A stretch of DNA of 64,000 bases. Source: Aristolochia californica. Taxonomy: Eukaryota; Streptophyta; Magnoliopsida; Piperales; Aristolochiaceae. Positions 11,801 to 26,800 of this stretch are shown in pieces. Position numbers and translations under genes: made by a program. The stretch covers positions 24,103,227 to 24,167,226 of the forward strand of contig JARWKL010000012.1 in assembly GCA_029961685.1 (NCBI GenBank). Reading direction: 5' to 3'. Position 1 is the stretch's first letter; each line of letters starts with the position of its first letter. A model generated the notes under the pieces. It was not told where the DNA came from. It saw only the letters and a program-made list of their open reading frames with translations, and searched no databases.

Positions 11801-14800
11801 GTTTATCAGAAGCGAAACATCGAAGATAGGTCTCCAAACACCTGTTAACCACTTCAGATTGTTCATCTGTTTGAGGGTGGTAGGCGGTGCTGTGTCTCAA
11901 ATCAGTCCCTTGGAGATGAAAGAGTTCCTGCCAAAAATGACTCATAAACACTTAGTCCCGATCTGAAATAATAGACTTGGGCACCCCATGCAATCGAATC
12001 ACCTGTCTCACAAATAAATCAACCACTGTTTTGGCTGTAAATGGGTGCCTCAACACCAAGAAATGAGCATACTTGCTCAACCTATCCACCACCACCATAA
12101 TAGTATCAAAGCCCGCTGACCTTGGCAACCCTTCAATAAAGTCCATGGTCAAATCCTCCCAAACCAGCTCTGGTAAGTCAATAGGCTGTAGAAAACCAGC
12201 TGGGGACATTGCCCAAGTGTTTGTTCTTTTGGCAAACCTGACAATTCTGGACGAATTCAGTCACTTTTTTCTTCATACCCAGCCAATATAAATCAACAAC
12301 CATTCTTCTATATGTTTTAACCTCTCCCGAATGTCCCCCAATAGGTGTGCAGTGGTATTCACGCAATAAGGTTGAATTAAGAAAGAAGTCTCAGATAAAA
12401 TCAACCTACCATTGTAAAAGAGTTGTCCATGTTCAACTTGAAACCCCACTACCTTGTCACCAACTGCCAACCTTGTGATAATTTGTTGTAAGAATGAGTC
12501 CGCTGCCACTTCTTGTTGTAAAACATCCATATCCAGCCATTGCACCCCCGGTCGGCATTGAATGTCAAAGTCATAGCCCATCAATTTCACCAACCAACGT
12601 TGATATTCAACACTTACTAGACGTTGTTCCAACAATAATTTTAAATTTTGCTAGTCAGTTCGCACCAAAAACTTCCTTCCAAGCAAGTAAGGACACCATT
12701 TTTGAATAGCCAACACAATGGCCATTAGCTCCTTTTTATAAATAGACTTCAGTTGGGCTCGTTCACTCAATACTTGACTGAAAAATGCAACCGGCCGTTG
12801 ATCTTGCAGTAGAACAGCCCCTAGCCCATATCCAGAAGCGTCAGTCTCCACAATAAACAGCTTCGAAAAATCAGGTACAGCCAAAATCGGTACTGTAGTC
12901 ATTGCTTCCTTCAAACGCTCAAACGCCTCGGTTGCTTCATCCATCCACCCAAATCTATCTTTTTTTAATTGATCCGTCAAGGGTCTAGCAATATCTTCAT
13001 AACCCGAAACAAATTTCCGGTAGTATCCTGTAAGACCAAGGAAACCCCTTAATTCCTTAAGTGTGGTTGGTGCTAGCCAATCAACCATAGCCTGTATCTT
13101 ACTAGGATCAACCGACACCCCCTCTCTAGAGATGATATGTCCCAAGTATTCTATCTTTTTTCTCCCAAAAGAATACTTAGAATTAGCATACAATCTATGT
13201 TCTTTTAATTTCTCCAAAATAACCACTAAATGATCACAATGAGCACTCCAACTTGGACTATATATCAGAATATTATCAAAGACAAATCGTCGGAGAAAAG
13301 GTTTGAATACCTCACTCATAAGGGATTGAAATGTAGCCGGTGCATTGGTAAGCCCAAAAGGCATGACCAAGAATTCGTAGTGTCCTTCATGAGTCTGGAA
13401 AGCTGTCTTGTACACATCCGCTGCTTTCATTCTAATTTGGTGGTATCCCGACTTCAAGTCCAGCTTCGAAAAGACTTGTGCTCCATGAAGCTCATCTAAC
13501 AACTCATCGATCACGAGAATATGAAACTTATCCGGAATAGTTTCCTTGTTAAGGGCTCTATAGTCCACACAAAATCTCCAACTTCCGTCTTTCTTCTTGA
13601 CTAAGAGGACGGGACTTGAAAAAGGGCTAGTGCTAGGCTGTATTATTCCAGCAGTCTCTCTATTTCATTTTTTAGTATTTGGGGGTACCGATATGGACGA
13701 ACACTCACCGGTGAAGCTCCATCCTTCAAAATTATGGCATGTTCCTTCTCCCTTTTTGGAGGCAACTCTTGGGGCATAGCAAAAACATCCCCAAACTTCG
13801 TCAAAACTCTCTTCACCATCGCTGCCGTGTCCTCCTTCGGTTGTGACGCTGTCATTGTGGTACTCCCCAACTCCACAAGAACCCCATGTCCCTCATACTT
13901 GATAGTACGCATCATCGCCTTGAGTGAAACCAAAGTTTTGTGCAAGGAGGGATCTCCCTGTAACACCACCGCCTCATTACACAATCTAAACTTCATAACA
14001 TGGGTTTTCCAATTCGTATCCGTTCCTCCTAAGGTCTCCAACCATTGTACACCCAAAATAACATCAGTGCTTCCCAATTCCCAAGGCAGAAAATCCTCCA
14101 CAATTTCTATTCCTTGAAGAGTTAATTGAACCCTTTTACAAATTCCTTCCCTGGGTAGTGCCGCACCAGTGCTTAATTGAACTCCATACTTCTCTGTTGG
14201 AGATAAAAGGCAGATGCAGTTTTTTCACCACTGTAGTGGAAATAAAATTATGGGTTGCTCCTCCATCAATGAGCACGACGACTGGTTGTTCTCCGATGCT
14301 TCCCGCAATCTTGATGGTCTTCGGAAGGGTTAATCCAACTACCGAATTCAGCGACACTTCTACTATTTGAGCAGCCGCCCTAACCTCTTCTTCCTGCTGT
14401 TCACACTTCCCGTCGTAGCCATCCTCCATAACTTATTCTTCTAGCTCTTGTAAAATCAGCACTTGCAGATCCTTGTTTTTACATCTATGCCTAGTTGAGA
14501 ATTTTTCATCACAACGATAGCACAAACCCCGCTCCCTCCGGTATTGGATTTCGGCTTCCGTGAGTTTCCTGAATGGCACCCTCTTCTCCATCCCATTTTT
14601 AGTCGTTTCTGCCATTGTTGTGATCCTCTCATTACCCCCAACTATGGTCCCCGCTGGTTTTGGAGTACCCAGCCCAAACTGAGTCTGCTTAATAACTCTA
14701 TTTTTCTCTTCCAACTTTTGGGCCAGCTCCATGGTCCTTCCCAGCCCATTGGGCTCCAACACCCTCACCTGAGCCCGAATTTCTGGCTTAAGCCCATTAA

Positions 14801-17800
14801 CAAAGTTGGACTCCAACACCTTCTCTGGGATATCTTCCAACGTGGAAGCCAAATCCTCAAATCGCCTTCTGTAATCTCTCACGGTGGTCTCCTGCTTCAA
14901 CGACCAGAATTTCTCATAAGGAGAGCTTTCTTCGGAACTTCATAACCGTTTGAGCAATAAAGACTGAAATTCTTCCCAGTTCATGATCTTTCTCCTGCTA
15001 TTTTCATACTTGAACCATTTTAACGCCTCCCTTTCCAGACATACTACGGAAGCTTCTAGTTTCTCAACTTGAGATACTCGGTTTAGCGAGAAATATCGTT
15101 CAGCTCTGTAAATCCAGTCATCGGGGTCTTCTCCCTCAAAAACTGGCAACTCTAACCTTCTGGGTCGCACTTCAAATTGGCCCTGCATATTCCGATCAAC
15201 CTCGTTACCGTTTCGTCCGCTTCCGGTACTTCTCTGGATCGAGTTATCGCCAACTGCCGAGTTCAGCCCTTGTTTTGCCATCATCGACTTACTTTGCGCA
15301 GCCAGATTCCGTGTGAGTTCCTCTTGGGTACGTAAGAGCTGTTCAACTCACCCTATCAATGTTGTCAACCCTTGCTCCATGGTCGGAATCTTCCAAACCT
15401 CCTTCATCGAGCTCACCTCCTCTCTTACTAAACTCACGATTCCCTCCACCGAATCCACTCTCGACTCCATTTTGGTAGTAGCCATGTGGATCGACTAGAT
15501 GCTCTGATACCAGTTGATATACCCTAGATAGCAGTAGTAAAATTATGCAAATAAAATAGAAAGAAATGCTAAATATTCACTGTAGAAATCAAAGGAATAA
15601 ACGAACATAGCCACTGGTATTCGAGAGACCAGTACTCTCCCTGAGCAAAGCTCTAAAGAAACAAATCAAATCCCCCCTATTCTCTCTCTCCTTTGTACCT
15701 ACATTCACCCACAATTCCCGTAACAAACTTTTCCCAAATCCACAAGCGAAAACCGTAAAATTCCACATCAGAAAATTGCCCCCAGTACTCAACCAATAGT
15801 ATACCTAAAATACCCTTGTCCTCATTAATCTATCATCAACGGTTATTTCTTCTAATTAGCCTTCAACTCTGCTTACTCCTTCTAGAGTAAGTAAAACGAA
15901 TTGGAGGTTTATCAAATTCCTTAAAGAAGTGCCAAAGATGCCTGGGGGTTCATGGAAGCAAATTGATAGAACTTTCATGCTTGTTTGTTACATATCACTT
16001 AATTTTCTTGATTAGCTTTTGGGTTTACTCCATAAGACCTCTCCCAAGTCAACCATTTAATCTGCAGTTGAACTGGTTTTCTCCTCAGTGAATTCCAGAA
16101 CCATGGAAAATATATGGGAGGTTACTTTTTGGATTTTGTCATATCTTCAGGGGTCTTCAGATTTTCTTTTAGATTTTGTATGTTTTCTGGGTCCTCCAAG
16201 TATTTAGACCTCATGGTGTGTTATGGAGACAACCTGGTTCCTTAATCAGATTTTTTTATAATAATTGTTCAGACTATTTACTCACAGAATGCTTCTTTCA
16301 GTTGGCCTATGTGTGATTGTTTGATTGCCTTCTACTCTACTGGTTATCCTCTTCACAAGGTTGAAGCATATGCTGCTTTGAGGAAGTGAGTTCTTTAACC
16401 TGGCCAAACTTATTTTTTGTCTACTTGATTATAATGCTGTTCCTTAGTTCATTTGTAGAAAGGTGAGATTTGAAGTACATTGGTCGGTATCGATAATAAG
16501 AATTGACCTAAGTCATTCAAATAGCCAATTTTTAGAGTTTTTTTGGTTATTTATACTTTCTTATGTTGTTATCTTTTTCTATGCTTATCTGAAATGGTTA
16601 TCTTTCTGAGGTGCTTTGAGTTGTCATTTACTACTTGCTTATGAAAGGTCTCTTTCATGTTCGGGTTTAAGTTAGTTAAGGAAAATGGTCAGCAAGGGTG
16701 TGTTTATTGTTTCATGGTTTTCAGGGGTGTCTGTGTAAATATACTATGTACTAGGCTGAGTATATGGATAACTTTTCTAGCTATAAATTGCAATTTTATC
16801 TCCTATCTTTTAGTTTATAGAAGTTGGTGTCAATTTGAACCCAAAATTTGTTCATATATATGCTAATGACAAATTATCTCTTACATTTTTATCTGTAGAT
16901 AAGCCTACCCCTAGAAACCAGCATATACATAAACTCTATATTGTTTTTCCTGCATTGCTTTGTATGTATTTAATTATAGATATGCTGTTACAAATGAAGA
17001 GTCTTTGGACGTAGAGATGCATCACTTCTAATCAAGTGCAATGAAGGCCCAACATGAATGCATTTTTTACACGTTTATAACAATGTCTATATTTTTTCCC
17101 TTTTAAAACAGTATGTATCAGTCCATAAATGTTTTGTCAGACTCTTTTAAAATGTTTCAGTTGTGCTTTGTAGGCCATTCTTGGTGAATGAATTGGAACG
17201 ACAACATCTTCTCCATGATAGGAGGAAAGTCTACGAGGTACACAGTTCAATTTTTTTTTTAAACTTTTTTCTTGCTGTTGTCCTTGGCATCATCATCATC
17301 ATCAAAATTGCCATCATTAATGAGAGTTGTACCAACTATGTTGTCCACCTCAGTGAGTCCTTCATTCTGCTCATTCAGTTGACTGAAGCATGCTGAATGG
17401 TAAGGATTCATTGCATGCTATAATGCGTGACTAAACTTTTCAACAGGCTATCAATCCTACATATCTCTTATGGTTAACTGACCTCTATGCAGGGTTTGGA
17501 ATTGGGTTTTTTAAAATTCACTACATTTTAAATTGTAGTTCCAGTTTTAGGATTGAAGTCACTGTAGCAGTAAAGTTTCTTTTCTTTACATAGACAAGTG
17601 TTACAAAATTCAGATCGGACATGCCGAGTTCAACGGGACCTGGTCGTCCTCTACTAGGTCTGATAATGCTAAAACCCAGGGGAAGGGGAAAAGCCAGCTG
17701 ACCCGGTCGGTTTTTGTGGTTTGACTAGCCTCTCCTTCCCTGCTTTTCGACTATACAGATGGGGGAACTCTTGTTTGCATGCAGCAGGATGAAGAGGGTG

Positions 17801-20800
17801 TGTAGATCCTCCCCTGCTGCCAGAAAGAATGAGGGGGGGCTGCACATCAGTAAGAGAGGGAGGGAAGGACCAACACATGTCATCATATGATGTCATTCCA
17901 GTTTCACTAGACCTCCCCTGGTTGATTTTTTTAATATTGATCATGACTTCTGGAATTGCATTTCTATTTGGGTCCTATTGACATAGAATTCCTTGGAGAA
18001 ATTTTCTCAGCTGCCCTTCTCTGTTCCTCTCTTTTTTCCCTCTCTTTTCCCTCCCATTTCGCTATCTCGTTTTTTTTTCTTTGTATCTCATTATTCAAAC
18101 AATAGTTTCATATAAAACAGTGTTTAAAAAAACAGAAAAAATAATCCAAAGAACACATTAGCTCTGGAATTCTGTACTCTGGAGGAAAAAGATCAGAACC
18201 TACACTTTGAGTAGCACCTATTTCTAGAATCTAATTTTATTTTATTTTTATTTTTATTTTTATTTATTGTAATTATTTTTCTTTAGTGCAATAAAGCTTT
18301 CAAAAAATTAAAAAATTGATAATGCAATTTGAAACACACAAGATCCCTTTAATTCTAACCAGGATTTAGTGCCTTCTCAATAGCACCCTTTTTGGTTTCT
18401 TCAAACTATATTCCACCTTCGTAAACTTCATAATTTGTTTTTAGCCCGGCCTGATTCATCTATATGAGAATAATTTTGTCAACCTTCTCTAGTCATCATC
18501 CCCCTTAATCCTTCAATATTTAGTGGGTAAACAATTGGTGGAGAGGCACACTGTGTTGAAATTTCTTTAACTTTCTTCACCTCATAAAGGATCTTGATGG
18601 CATGATGGCAATATCTATGTTAAACTAGTGATTTGATTGGGAATGATAGCTGGCTTTTTTCTTTCTGGATTTTTGCTTTAACTCAAAATAAGTTTTATCA
18701 GAGTCAGGTTGGAAAGCTGTAGCACAGTGTGGATGTGCTTGCCTGTACCCTCCACTTTCATCAACATCCAGTGGTAGGATTGAAATATTTTTGCTTGCAT
18801 CATGTATTGCATCTTATGCAAGGGTTCTAAGATGTACAATGTTAATCTGGAATATCCTATCTGTCCATCATGTCATGCTTCCTTTCTTCGTCCACCTCTG
18901 CTCTGGCAATCCTTTTGACAGTCTTACTGATTTTTCTTTCAATTTTTCATACTATTTACAAGGCACATAGTGTTAAGAATTAGACGCCCTAATTTCAAAC
19001 TAACGAGAACAATAATAATAAATGCAGAAGAAGGAAAAAACAAGCACGAGAACAAACAAGATTTATATAGGTTCGCCTCTAGGTGAGACTGCGTCCTGTC
19101 TTCTGCCACTGCAGTAATCCACTATGAAGATGAAATAGTTTACAAGAAAAATCACACACACTAATAGGTGTTTTTCTCTAACCTTTTTCTCGGGCCGCAA
19201 CTCAAGAGGCTCCTCGGATGAATCATCAAACCCTAATAGCAGCGCCCCAAATATAAAGAGAAAATTAGGGCAACCATGATACAAGAGTGAAATCCCCAAA
19301 CTGCCCTTAATGAAACAACAGTCACTATATCATGGACCTTTCGGGGGCTCCCTGCCCCCCACGACGACCTTACCACGAAGGTCGATCTACGTACCTACTC
19401 AACGTAGGGCATTGATTAGGCTCCACAACTTAACTCATGGTGCTTTTTGAAAAAAATGATGTTTGCTTTCCTGGGTCATGTTTTTCATTCACATGAATAC
19501 ATGCTTATGTGAATCACATACATTATATATATATATATATTTTCAGCTTATGCAAATTTCTGTTTTCTTGGTTTCTTTAAACCATGATGTCTTTAGCTTG
19601 AAGTCTAACACGTTTCTTTCATACCAAGTGTCTAGAGATGTATGGAATTCCAGTCCCACCTTATGCTCTTGTTAATAGGGAATACCCTTATCAAGAGCTT
19701 GATTATTTTGTTGAGCAAGAAGATTTTGTTGAGGTTCATGGAAAGCGTTTCTGGAAGCCTTTTGTTGAGAAGCCTATAGATGGTGAGAAAATGCCTTATT
19801 CTTTTTGTGGATAATATGTGGATAATATGGTTCATCTGACAAATTTTATGTTCATCTGCTATCTTCATATTGTCGAAGGGGATGATCACAGCATAATGAT
19901 ATACTATCCTAGTTCTGCTGGTGGTGGTATGAAGGAACTGTTTCGGAAGGTGAGGGTGTTCAATGATACAATACCCACTCACTGTTTGTAGCTTTCAGTT
20001 GGGATATATGACAGGATGTGATGTTATTCATAAAGCTTATTGCAGTTTGCAATCTCAATGCTGAAGCTCGAGTCCCCGGGGTTGTCCATTATGAATCTAT
20101 TATGATTAAAAAATTTGCATACTAAGTGTAGTGATTGAAGATTCACAATTTAGACAAAATGAAAATGTTTTATAATCATTTTGTTGTCATCCTGTGTAGA
20201 AACACCGAAAGCCAAAAGAAAACCGAACAATTCAGTTGAACATAAACTACTGCTTTGTAAAGACATGGACTATATGGCATGATATATGATTAGAAGCTTT
20301 ATATTTATGCATTTAGTTACTTTGAGATGTCTGAGGTGATTATTTAAGCTAATCTCACGAATATATTGTTAGGAACAACCGCCATAACTTTCTTGATTGC
20401 ACCGTGCTTAGGGCCTGTTAATTTTTTGTGATTCTGAAAATAAAGAATAATTGTTTTAATAATATAAAATTGGTGCTTTGTTGAAGTAGTATGTTTGAAA
20501 TATGGTTTATCTACTGGAGAACACTTCAATTCATCTGTCCAGATTGTATTCGGACCTAATATAATGTCAAATTCAAGGGTACTTAATCCAAAATGAAGGC
20601 AACTTTTAATTAATAGGTCTTACTTTGGTTATCATTCATGATTAGCAAAGTTTATTTTTTTCCTTTTTCTTTGTGAAATCATTAATTTGCATTGTGTTGT
20701 ATTGTGTAATGCAGGTTGGTAATCGATCAAGTGAATTTGATCCAGAAGTTAGGAGAGTGAGACGTGAGGGATCGTACATATATGAAGAATTCATGCCAAC

Positions 20801-23800
20801 TGGTGGAACAGATGTGAAGGTAGCTTCGACTTTTTTTTTTTTTTGTGTGTGTGTGTGTGTAGAAAGTTAGTATTGTTTATGTCATTGTCTTCTCCCTTGA
20901 TTAAATCCTTTATTTTATTACTCTCTTTTTTTTTTTTGGATAAATCATACTAGTTTATGCTTGTCACCATTATTATTTTTGTTTTAACATTTTTCTCTTT
21001 AGTCTGAAATGTTTGGTTTATTTCTATAGTTCTCTTGATAGTTATGCTGTGCTTGTTCACTGATTCGTTTTTGCTCAAGTGCTTGACTTTGGAAGCACAT
21101 CTTTTAAAATGGGATTTTGGAGAAATTAATTACGAACAGAATCTGTAGGCTAATACATGAAATTTTTTTGAAGGATTGTTCTTAGGTATACTTATCCAGG
21201 GAATTAGAGGTGAGAGGCAGGGGTTTGTCAGTATCATCCAATGGTCTGATATCAGGTTGTTGGGACCAGCAAAGGAATTTCCATTCATTTTACCATGGTA
21301 TTTATGGATGAATGGTGATTTTTGAGCTTTCAGTATGAAGCAGAAAGTCTCCCTCAAATCTTGTAATTTCTCTCGTTTTATTAATACATATTTTTCAAAA
21401 AAAAGAAAAAAAGGATGAAGCAGAAAGCACAATCAATTTTTTTGGAGCTTGTCTGTTGATCCACTCTTTAACTGAATAGTAATGGTGTTTGTTACGGTAA
21501 TCTCTGCCCCTTTGGTTATGTAGAGTCTGTTGTAGATTGCTCAGCATGAATCGCATGTGAATCCTTTTTTTGAAGAAAGTGATAATTTATTAAAGAGAAG
21601 AAAAACAAAACAGAAATTATAGGAGCTCTCCCCTTAGGACAAGGGATTGGAGGGAAGCTTCGTTTTTAGCAAGAGAATCAGCAAGCGAATTCACTGAACT
21701 CGGGATATGAGTCCAATAACATTGAAGGGGGGAAATAATGTCAAAATTTTATGAAGTACATTCCAATGCCACTAAGGGGGGTTGGAGGAGGTTGAACACC
21801 AGCTGATGACGGCCTGCGAGTCACCTTCATCGTTTGTCATCGTATGTGAGTTCTTCAATCAACAATCAAGTGTCTGCAGAAAACTCCTATAGGCACAAAT
21901 TTTAGTTGTCCATTGCTTTCACGAATTTAGAATGGAGAGATCCAGCATAATTGCATTTCAAGGGGCTCAACCACTTATTGGATTTGGCATAGAACAAGCT
22001 TTTTTTCTTGACTCGAATTTGTTAGGGGAATTCCTTGCTGATTGCATTGCCTCATGTAATAGGTTATATAGAGGACAGGTGTTGTGGCTGAAAATGGGTG
22101 ATTCTTTTGCCCGCTTCAATTATCTCTTACTTGTTACCTGCTTCATTTGGAATAGGTGAAGGGTATTCTATTAACCATTTACACTATTACCCTTCAAGTA
22201 AATAATTACTATTCGGTAAAATAAGAAATTAACTTAAAACTCTAAACAATAATAAAAGTTATAAAATAATATTAAAATCATATAAACGCATAGGAATGTT
22301 TACTAAAATCATAAGAAATAAGTCATCTACTTCATTCTACTAAAGAAATATAATGAAACCATCCTTAGTGGATAACCAGCTATGTGAGACCCTTTCACCC
22401 ATATCTATTATATTTATTGGACAGCATTGGTAAATCTGTAATTTTACCATAAAATTTAAACAGGTAAAAGGTTTTATTCTGTACAATGGATGAATAAAAG
22501 GGTGATCAGCTAAAATTGCTAGCAATAGGAGGTTAGTCATATGGGAGAACTCATCCATTGGGAGTGACTTACTGTCCTATTAAACTTGTTGATGGAGACT
22601 CGAGGTTGGGGTATAGGGTGCTCCGTTCTTTGGGGGCTGATTGCTGTAGCATATTTAGCTGCTTTGTTTTTTCTTCTTCTTCTTTGTCTCTCTCTCTATA
22701 TATATCTCTAAAATTCTTTGTTGATGCATTTGGATAATTTTTTTTTTAAACGGACATCTGGATATGTATGTTTACCTTTTTGAATCTTCTGATTATTTGC
22801 CAAACTAAACATCCCAACTTTGGATATGCTTGGTGGTGTTTTACCACTCTCACCTGTCTTTGCATGTTAGTAGCCTTAATATGTGAACAAAACGAACGCT
22901 TGGAATGTCTGTTGTATCACAGGTATATACTGTTGGTCCGGAATATGCACATGCTGAAGCAAGAAAGTCTCCTGTTGTTGATGGGGTTGTTATGAGGAAT
23001 CCCGATGGCAAAGAAGTATGTCCACTCTTGCCATCTTCAAGTTTTTTAAAAATTATAAATTCTAAACTCAAAGGTGATGGCTTATCTGTTTATCTAGGTC
23101 AAGTTCTTTATTGCAGCTGTTGTTATACCATCATATGTGTCTCACATCTATACTGTATGTATGTACTGAGTCTTCTTGTGTTGGGCTTGTAAAATGTTTG
23201 GCTTGATGTGCAGGTTCGATATCCAGTATTATTGACTCCTGCTGAGAAGGACATGGCGAGAGAAGTTTGCATTGCATTCAGGCAAGCGGTAAAGTTATTT
23301 AGATTCCTCCATACCTTTCCATTCGTCATTTTTTGTTTGGTTCTGTTGTAGTGCATTAGTTAGTTACTGTATTTTTTTATTTATATCAGGTCTGTGGTTT
23401 TGATCTCCTACGCTGTGAGGGAAGGTCATATGTCTGTGATGTGAATGGTTGGAGTTTTGTGAAGAATTCCCCCAAGTAGTACTCTCATTCTTTTTAATGT
23501 ATAACAAATACCTGCTCATTATCTGCTCATTGGCTTAAACTAGGGAAGTAAAAATTTGAAGAACATCTTTATGTTGCTTGGGACTATTTAAACCAAAATG
23601 TGGCATACTCAATTTATATTTCTTATAGATTCGTCTTTACTGAAGTGTAACAATTCCGTACTGAAATCGACCTATCTGTATATAGGTATTATGATGATGC
23701 TGCATGTGTTTTAAGAAAAATGTTACTTGATGCTAAAGCCCCACATCTCTCCTCAACAATTCCACCAACACTGCCATGGAAAGTTAGTGAACCAGTTCAA

Positions 23801-26800
23801 GCTTCTGAAGGTCTAACTCGTCAAGGTAGTGGAATAATCGGCAAATTTGGGCAGTCAGAGGAACTGCGTTGTGTTATTACTGTAATCCGTCAGTAAGCCC
23901 TAACTGTCATGTTGTCTTATTCTTTCTGACTGCTTTTATTAGTAATTCCTGTTTTCTTATATTTTAACCCTTGATAGTGGTGATCGGACACCGAAGCAGA
24001 AGGTGAAACTCAAAACTACTGAGGAGAAGCTATTGAATTTAATGCTGAAATATAATGGTGGGAGACCTCGGTCTGAGGTGCATTTCTTCTGAATCTTTTA
24101 TTAGTTTTGCCACTTCAAAGCCTAAAGATGGTTTACTTATATCTTAAATTCTGGCAGACAAAGCTTAAGAGTGCTGTTCAGCTTCAAGATCTTTTGGATG
24201 CTACACGCATGCTAGTACCACGAAGAAGGTATTATTCTGAAACCATGTTTCAACAAAAACTGTTTAGTTCTTTTGATTAATACATCCACTTCTATATTTC
24301 TTTCTCAAAAAAAAAAGCACTACTATATTTCTTTCTTTTGAGTAATACATACACTAAATACTTATCTAGTGATTGATTTGTTTATAATGAAGCTGAAGAT
24401 AGCATAATATTAGATGTGTCTTGTGTTACCACTTAATCATCATCTCATCCTTGTATGTAATTTCTCATTCTGCAAGTGTCTCAGTTCTTATGATTTTTTC
24501 ATTGTTTCAGCCATGCCATACCAGATAATTACGCAATTAGATGTGTCTGACTTACTATGTTCTCATTTCTACGAATCTGTTGGTACTTCATCTTGTGACT
24601 TATTTTTTAGGTTAACAACCAAGTCTGTGACCTTTTGCCCCTACTATGCACTAGAACATATCCATGCAAGCTGTTCATGAATTTTCTCGGATATGAGAGA
24701 ATAAAGGGTTGTCCATGGAAACCAGTAGGTCAACATGTACTAGTTGTTCCACTCTATCTGCATTTCTACAACCAACAACTCAGTTGCAATGATACACAAA
24801 TGACATTCTTGAAGTAAATGGAAGAGATAAAGAGTAATGTGCAGTTTGCCCATTATTTAAGATGCTGCTCTGTGTACTTTCGCGAGAATTTTGTACTGAC
24901 TCATCTTTTTTCCTTCAGGTAGAAGTAGCATTATTTTTCAGAGTAGCAATCTTCAAAAGATATAGGCATAACATTATTTTGTGTTTCCTTGTCCACTGTC
25001 AATAGGTATTTATTGACATGAGCATGCCTACATTTCCTTGTCCAATGGTCAGTTTCTAACTTTTGAAGGTAGCACTCTGAATTAAAAATGAAGATGGTCA
25101 TATAGATGCATTCTATAAACTAGATCTTGTAATTCCTTCATGAGCTTCTTCATGATAAAGTGTTTTTTTATTTTAAATAATAACATGTTCACCATTATGG
25201 TATCAAGAGTACTGTTTTTGGTACCTGGAGGTCAGATACATCTTGGCCATATAGCTGATATTAGGTGTTCTGCTAGTCTGATCAGAAAGGCTCTCATGTT
25301 GATGTTATGTATCAGCACCCTTCTATTTTTAGAAAGTATTATATCAAACAGTATGTGGACATTGGTCAGATTTGTGAACTTGATACTAAGTGGTTATCAA
25401 CAATTCATTTTTTAGGTTTGATCGAGAGAGTGACAGTGATGCTGAAGACATTGAGCATGCTGAGAAGCTTCGTCAAGTTAAAGCTGTTCTTGAGGAGGTT
25501 ATTGTTTGTTTTCTCTTAAAAGACTTCCTTTAAATTTCTAACATTCCCACAGCTCCTACTTCTGTGGTTGTTGTGATTACATCTACAGTTAGCAGCATGT
25601 ATAATCTGCTTAATTTCTAAACAAGTAGGGTCATTTCAGATCTGTCGGTGCTTCCATGTATTTTTATCTTTATAAGTTAAAAATGTTTCTTGAAGTTAAC
25701 TGCTTGTGTTAGTATTGTTCTTTTCCTCCCAAATTACCCTCTCTTGTTTGTGGAATTTGAGGTGATTGTTTTGCCTCTTTGTTTTTTTCTTTCTGCTGAC
25801 CTTTCTACTTTCCTTTCCCTTCTCTATGAGTGAATGTGCAGTTTTAAGTCCTTGTAGTTGTTACAGAGAAAAAAAGAGTCCTTTGGTTCATGTTTAAATG
25901 TGATCTGCTTGTCTGAGTATGAGACTTCACTTGCAGGGTGGACATTTTTCAGGTATTTATAGAAAGGTACAACTGAAGCCTTTAAAATGGATTAAAGTTC
26001 CAAAAAGTAATGGTGAAGGTGATGAAGAACGTCCTGTTGAAGCTTTGATGGTTCTTAAATATGGAGGTGTTCTTACACATGCTGGAAGAAAGCAGGTAAC
26101 GAGACCTCTTCCCCCCCTTCCCACCGAAAAAAAAAGAGGACAAGTTAATAAAGTATGGATCTGTTTTTTTATGTATTTTATTTATTAATCTTTCCTTTTC
26201 AGGCAGAGGAGTTGGGAAGGTATTTCAGAAATAATATGTATACAGGTTTCTGTCTGTCCTTTAATAGCATTATTTTATTGTGTTGAGTGAGTTGTTTTAA
26301 CTTAAATTTTGAATCATGTTTTGCATTTATTTTACTTTTCTTTTTGTAACCACTTCAACCTTTTACCTCCATAAGTGGAACTAGCTTTCATGTACCACAC
26401 TGATCTTTGGCTCTTTTTTTTCACATTTTTTATGCGTCCTTTTCTGTGTCTTTTACACTTCTTGTGTGTTTAGAAACTTGTTCTTGTCTATAAAACTTTT
26501 GCCCACATTTCCTAAACTAAACTAATGATGGTTTTCCATCAGTGAAGACTATTCTCAGGATTGAAGTGATCTCTATTATACAGTTAGAATTATTTGAAGC
26601 AATTATCTATAAAGAGAATCAAGTTCCACTTACCCCAAAATTCTTATTTGTAATGATGGAGTCTGACATCTTGAGCTGAAAATCTTATTCTGTTAAGCTA
26701 TTTATATTTATTGTCTAAAACAATAGTTTGGAGCATTTGGAATATTAGAATTTAATTCAGAGGCAATTCGCAAACAACAAAGTACACTTATGGTGATGGG

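Larger units (their letters stand above)
10684..15914 (-). mobile_element. Ty3/gypsy chromovirus, full-length but decayed, in VIH intron 3
   Basis: The element is bounded by direct LTRs at 10684-11084 and 15515-15914, both running TGATAT...TTTATCA on the + strand, and flanked by a perfect 5-bp target duplication AATTC (10679-10683 and 15915-15919). Coding is on the - strand. The primer site TGGTATCAGAGC (initiator-Met tRNA) lies at 15501-15512, two bases from the 5' LTR. A G-rich polypurine tract (- strand) at 11085-11097 abuts the 3' LTR. Gag, protease, RT, RNase H, integrase and a terminal chromodomain follow in the usual order. By eye the LTRs differ at about 16 substitutions plus small indels over 400 bp. 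The reading frame is interrupted many times, so the copy is not autonomous. It inserted antisense to VIH. Confidence 0.95.
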
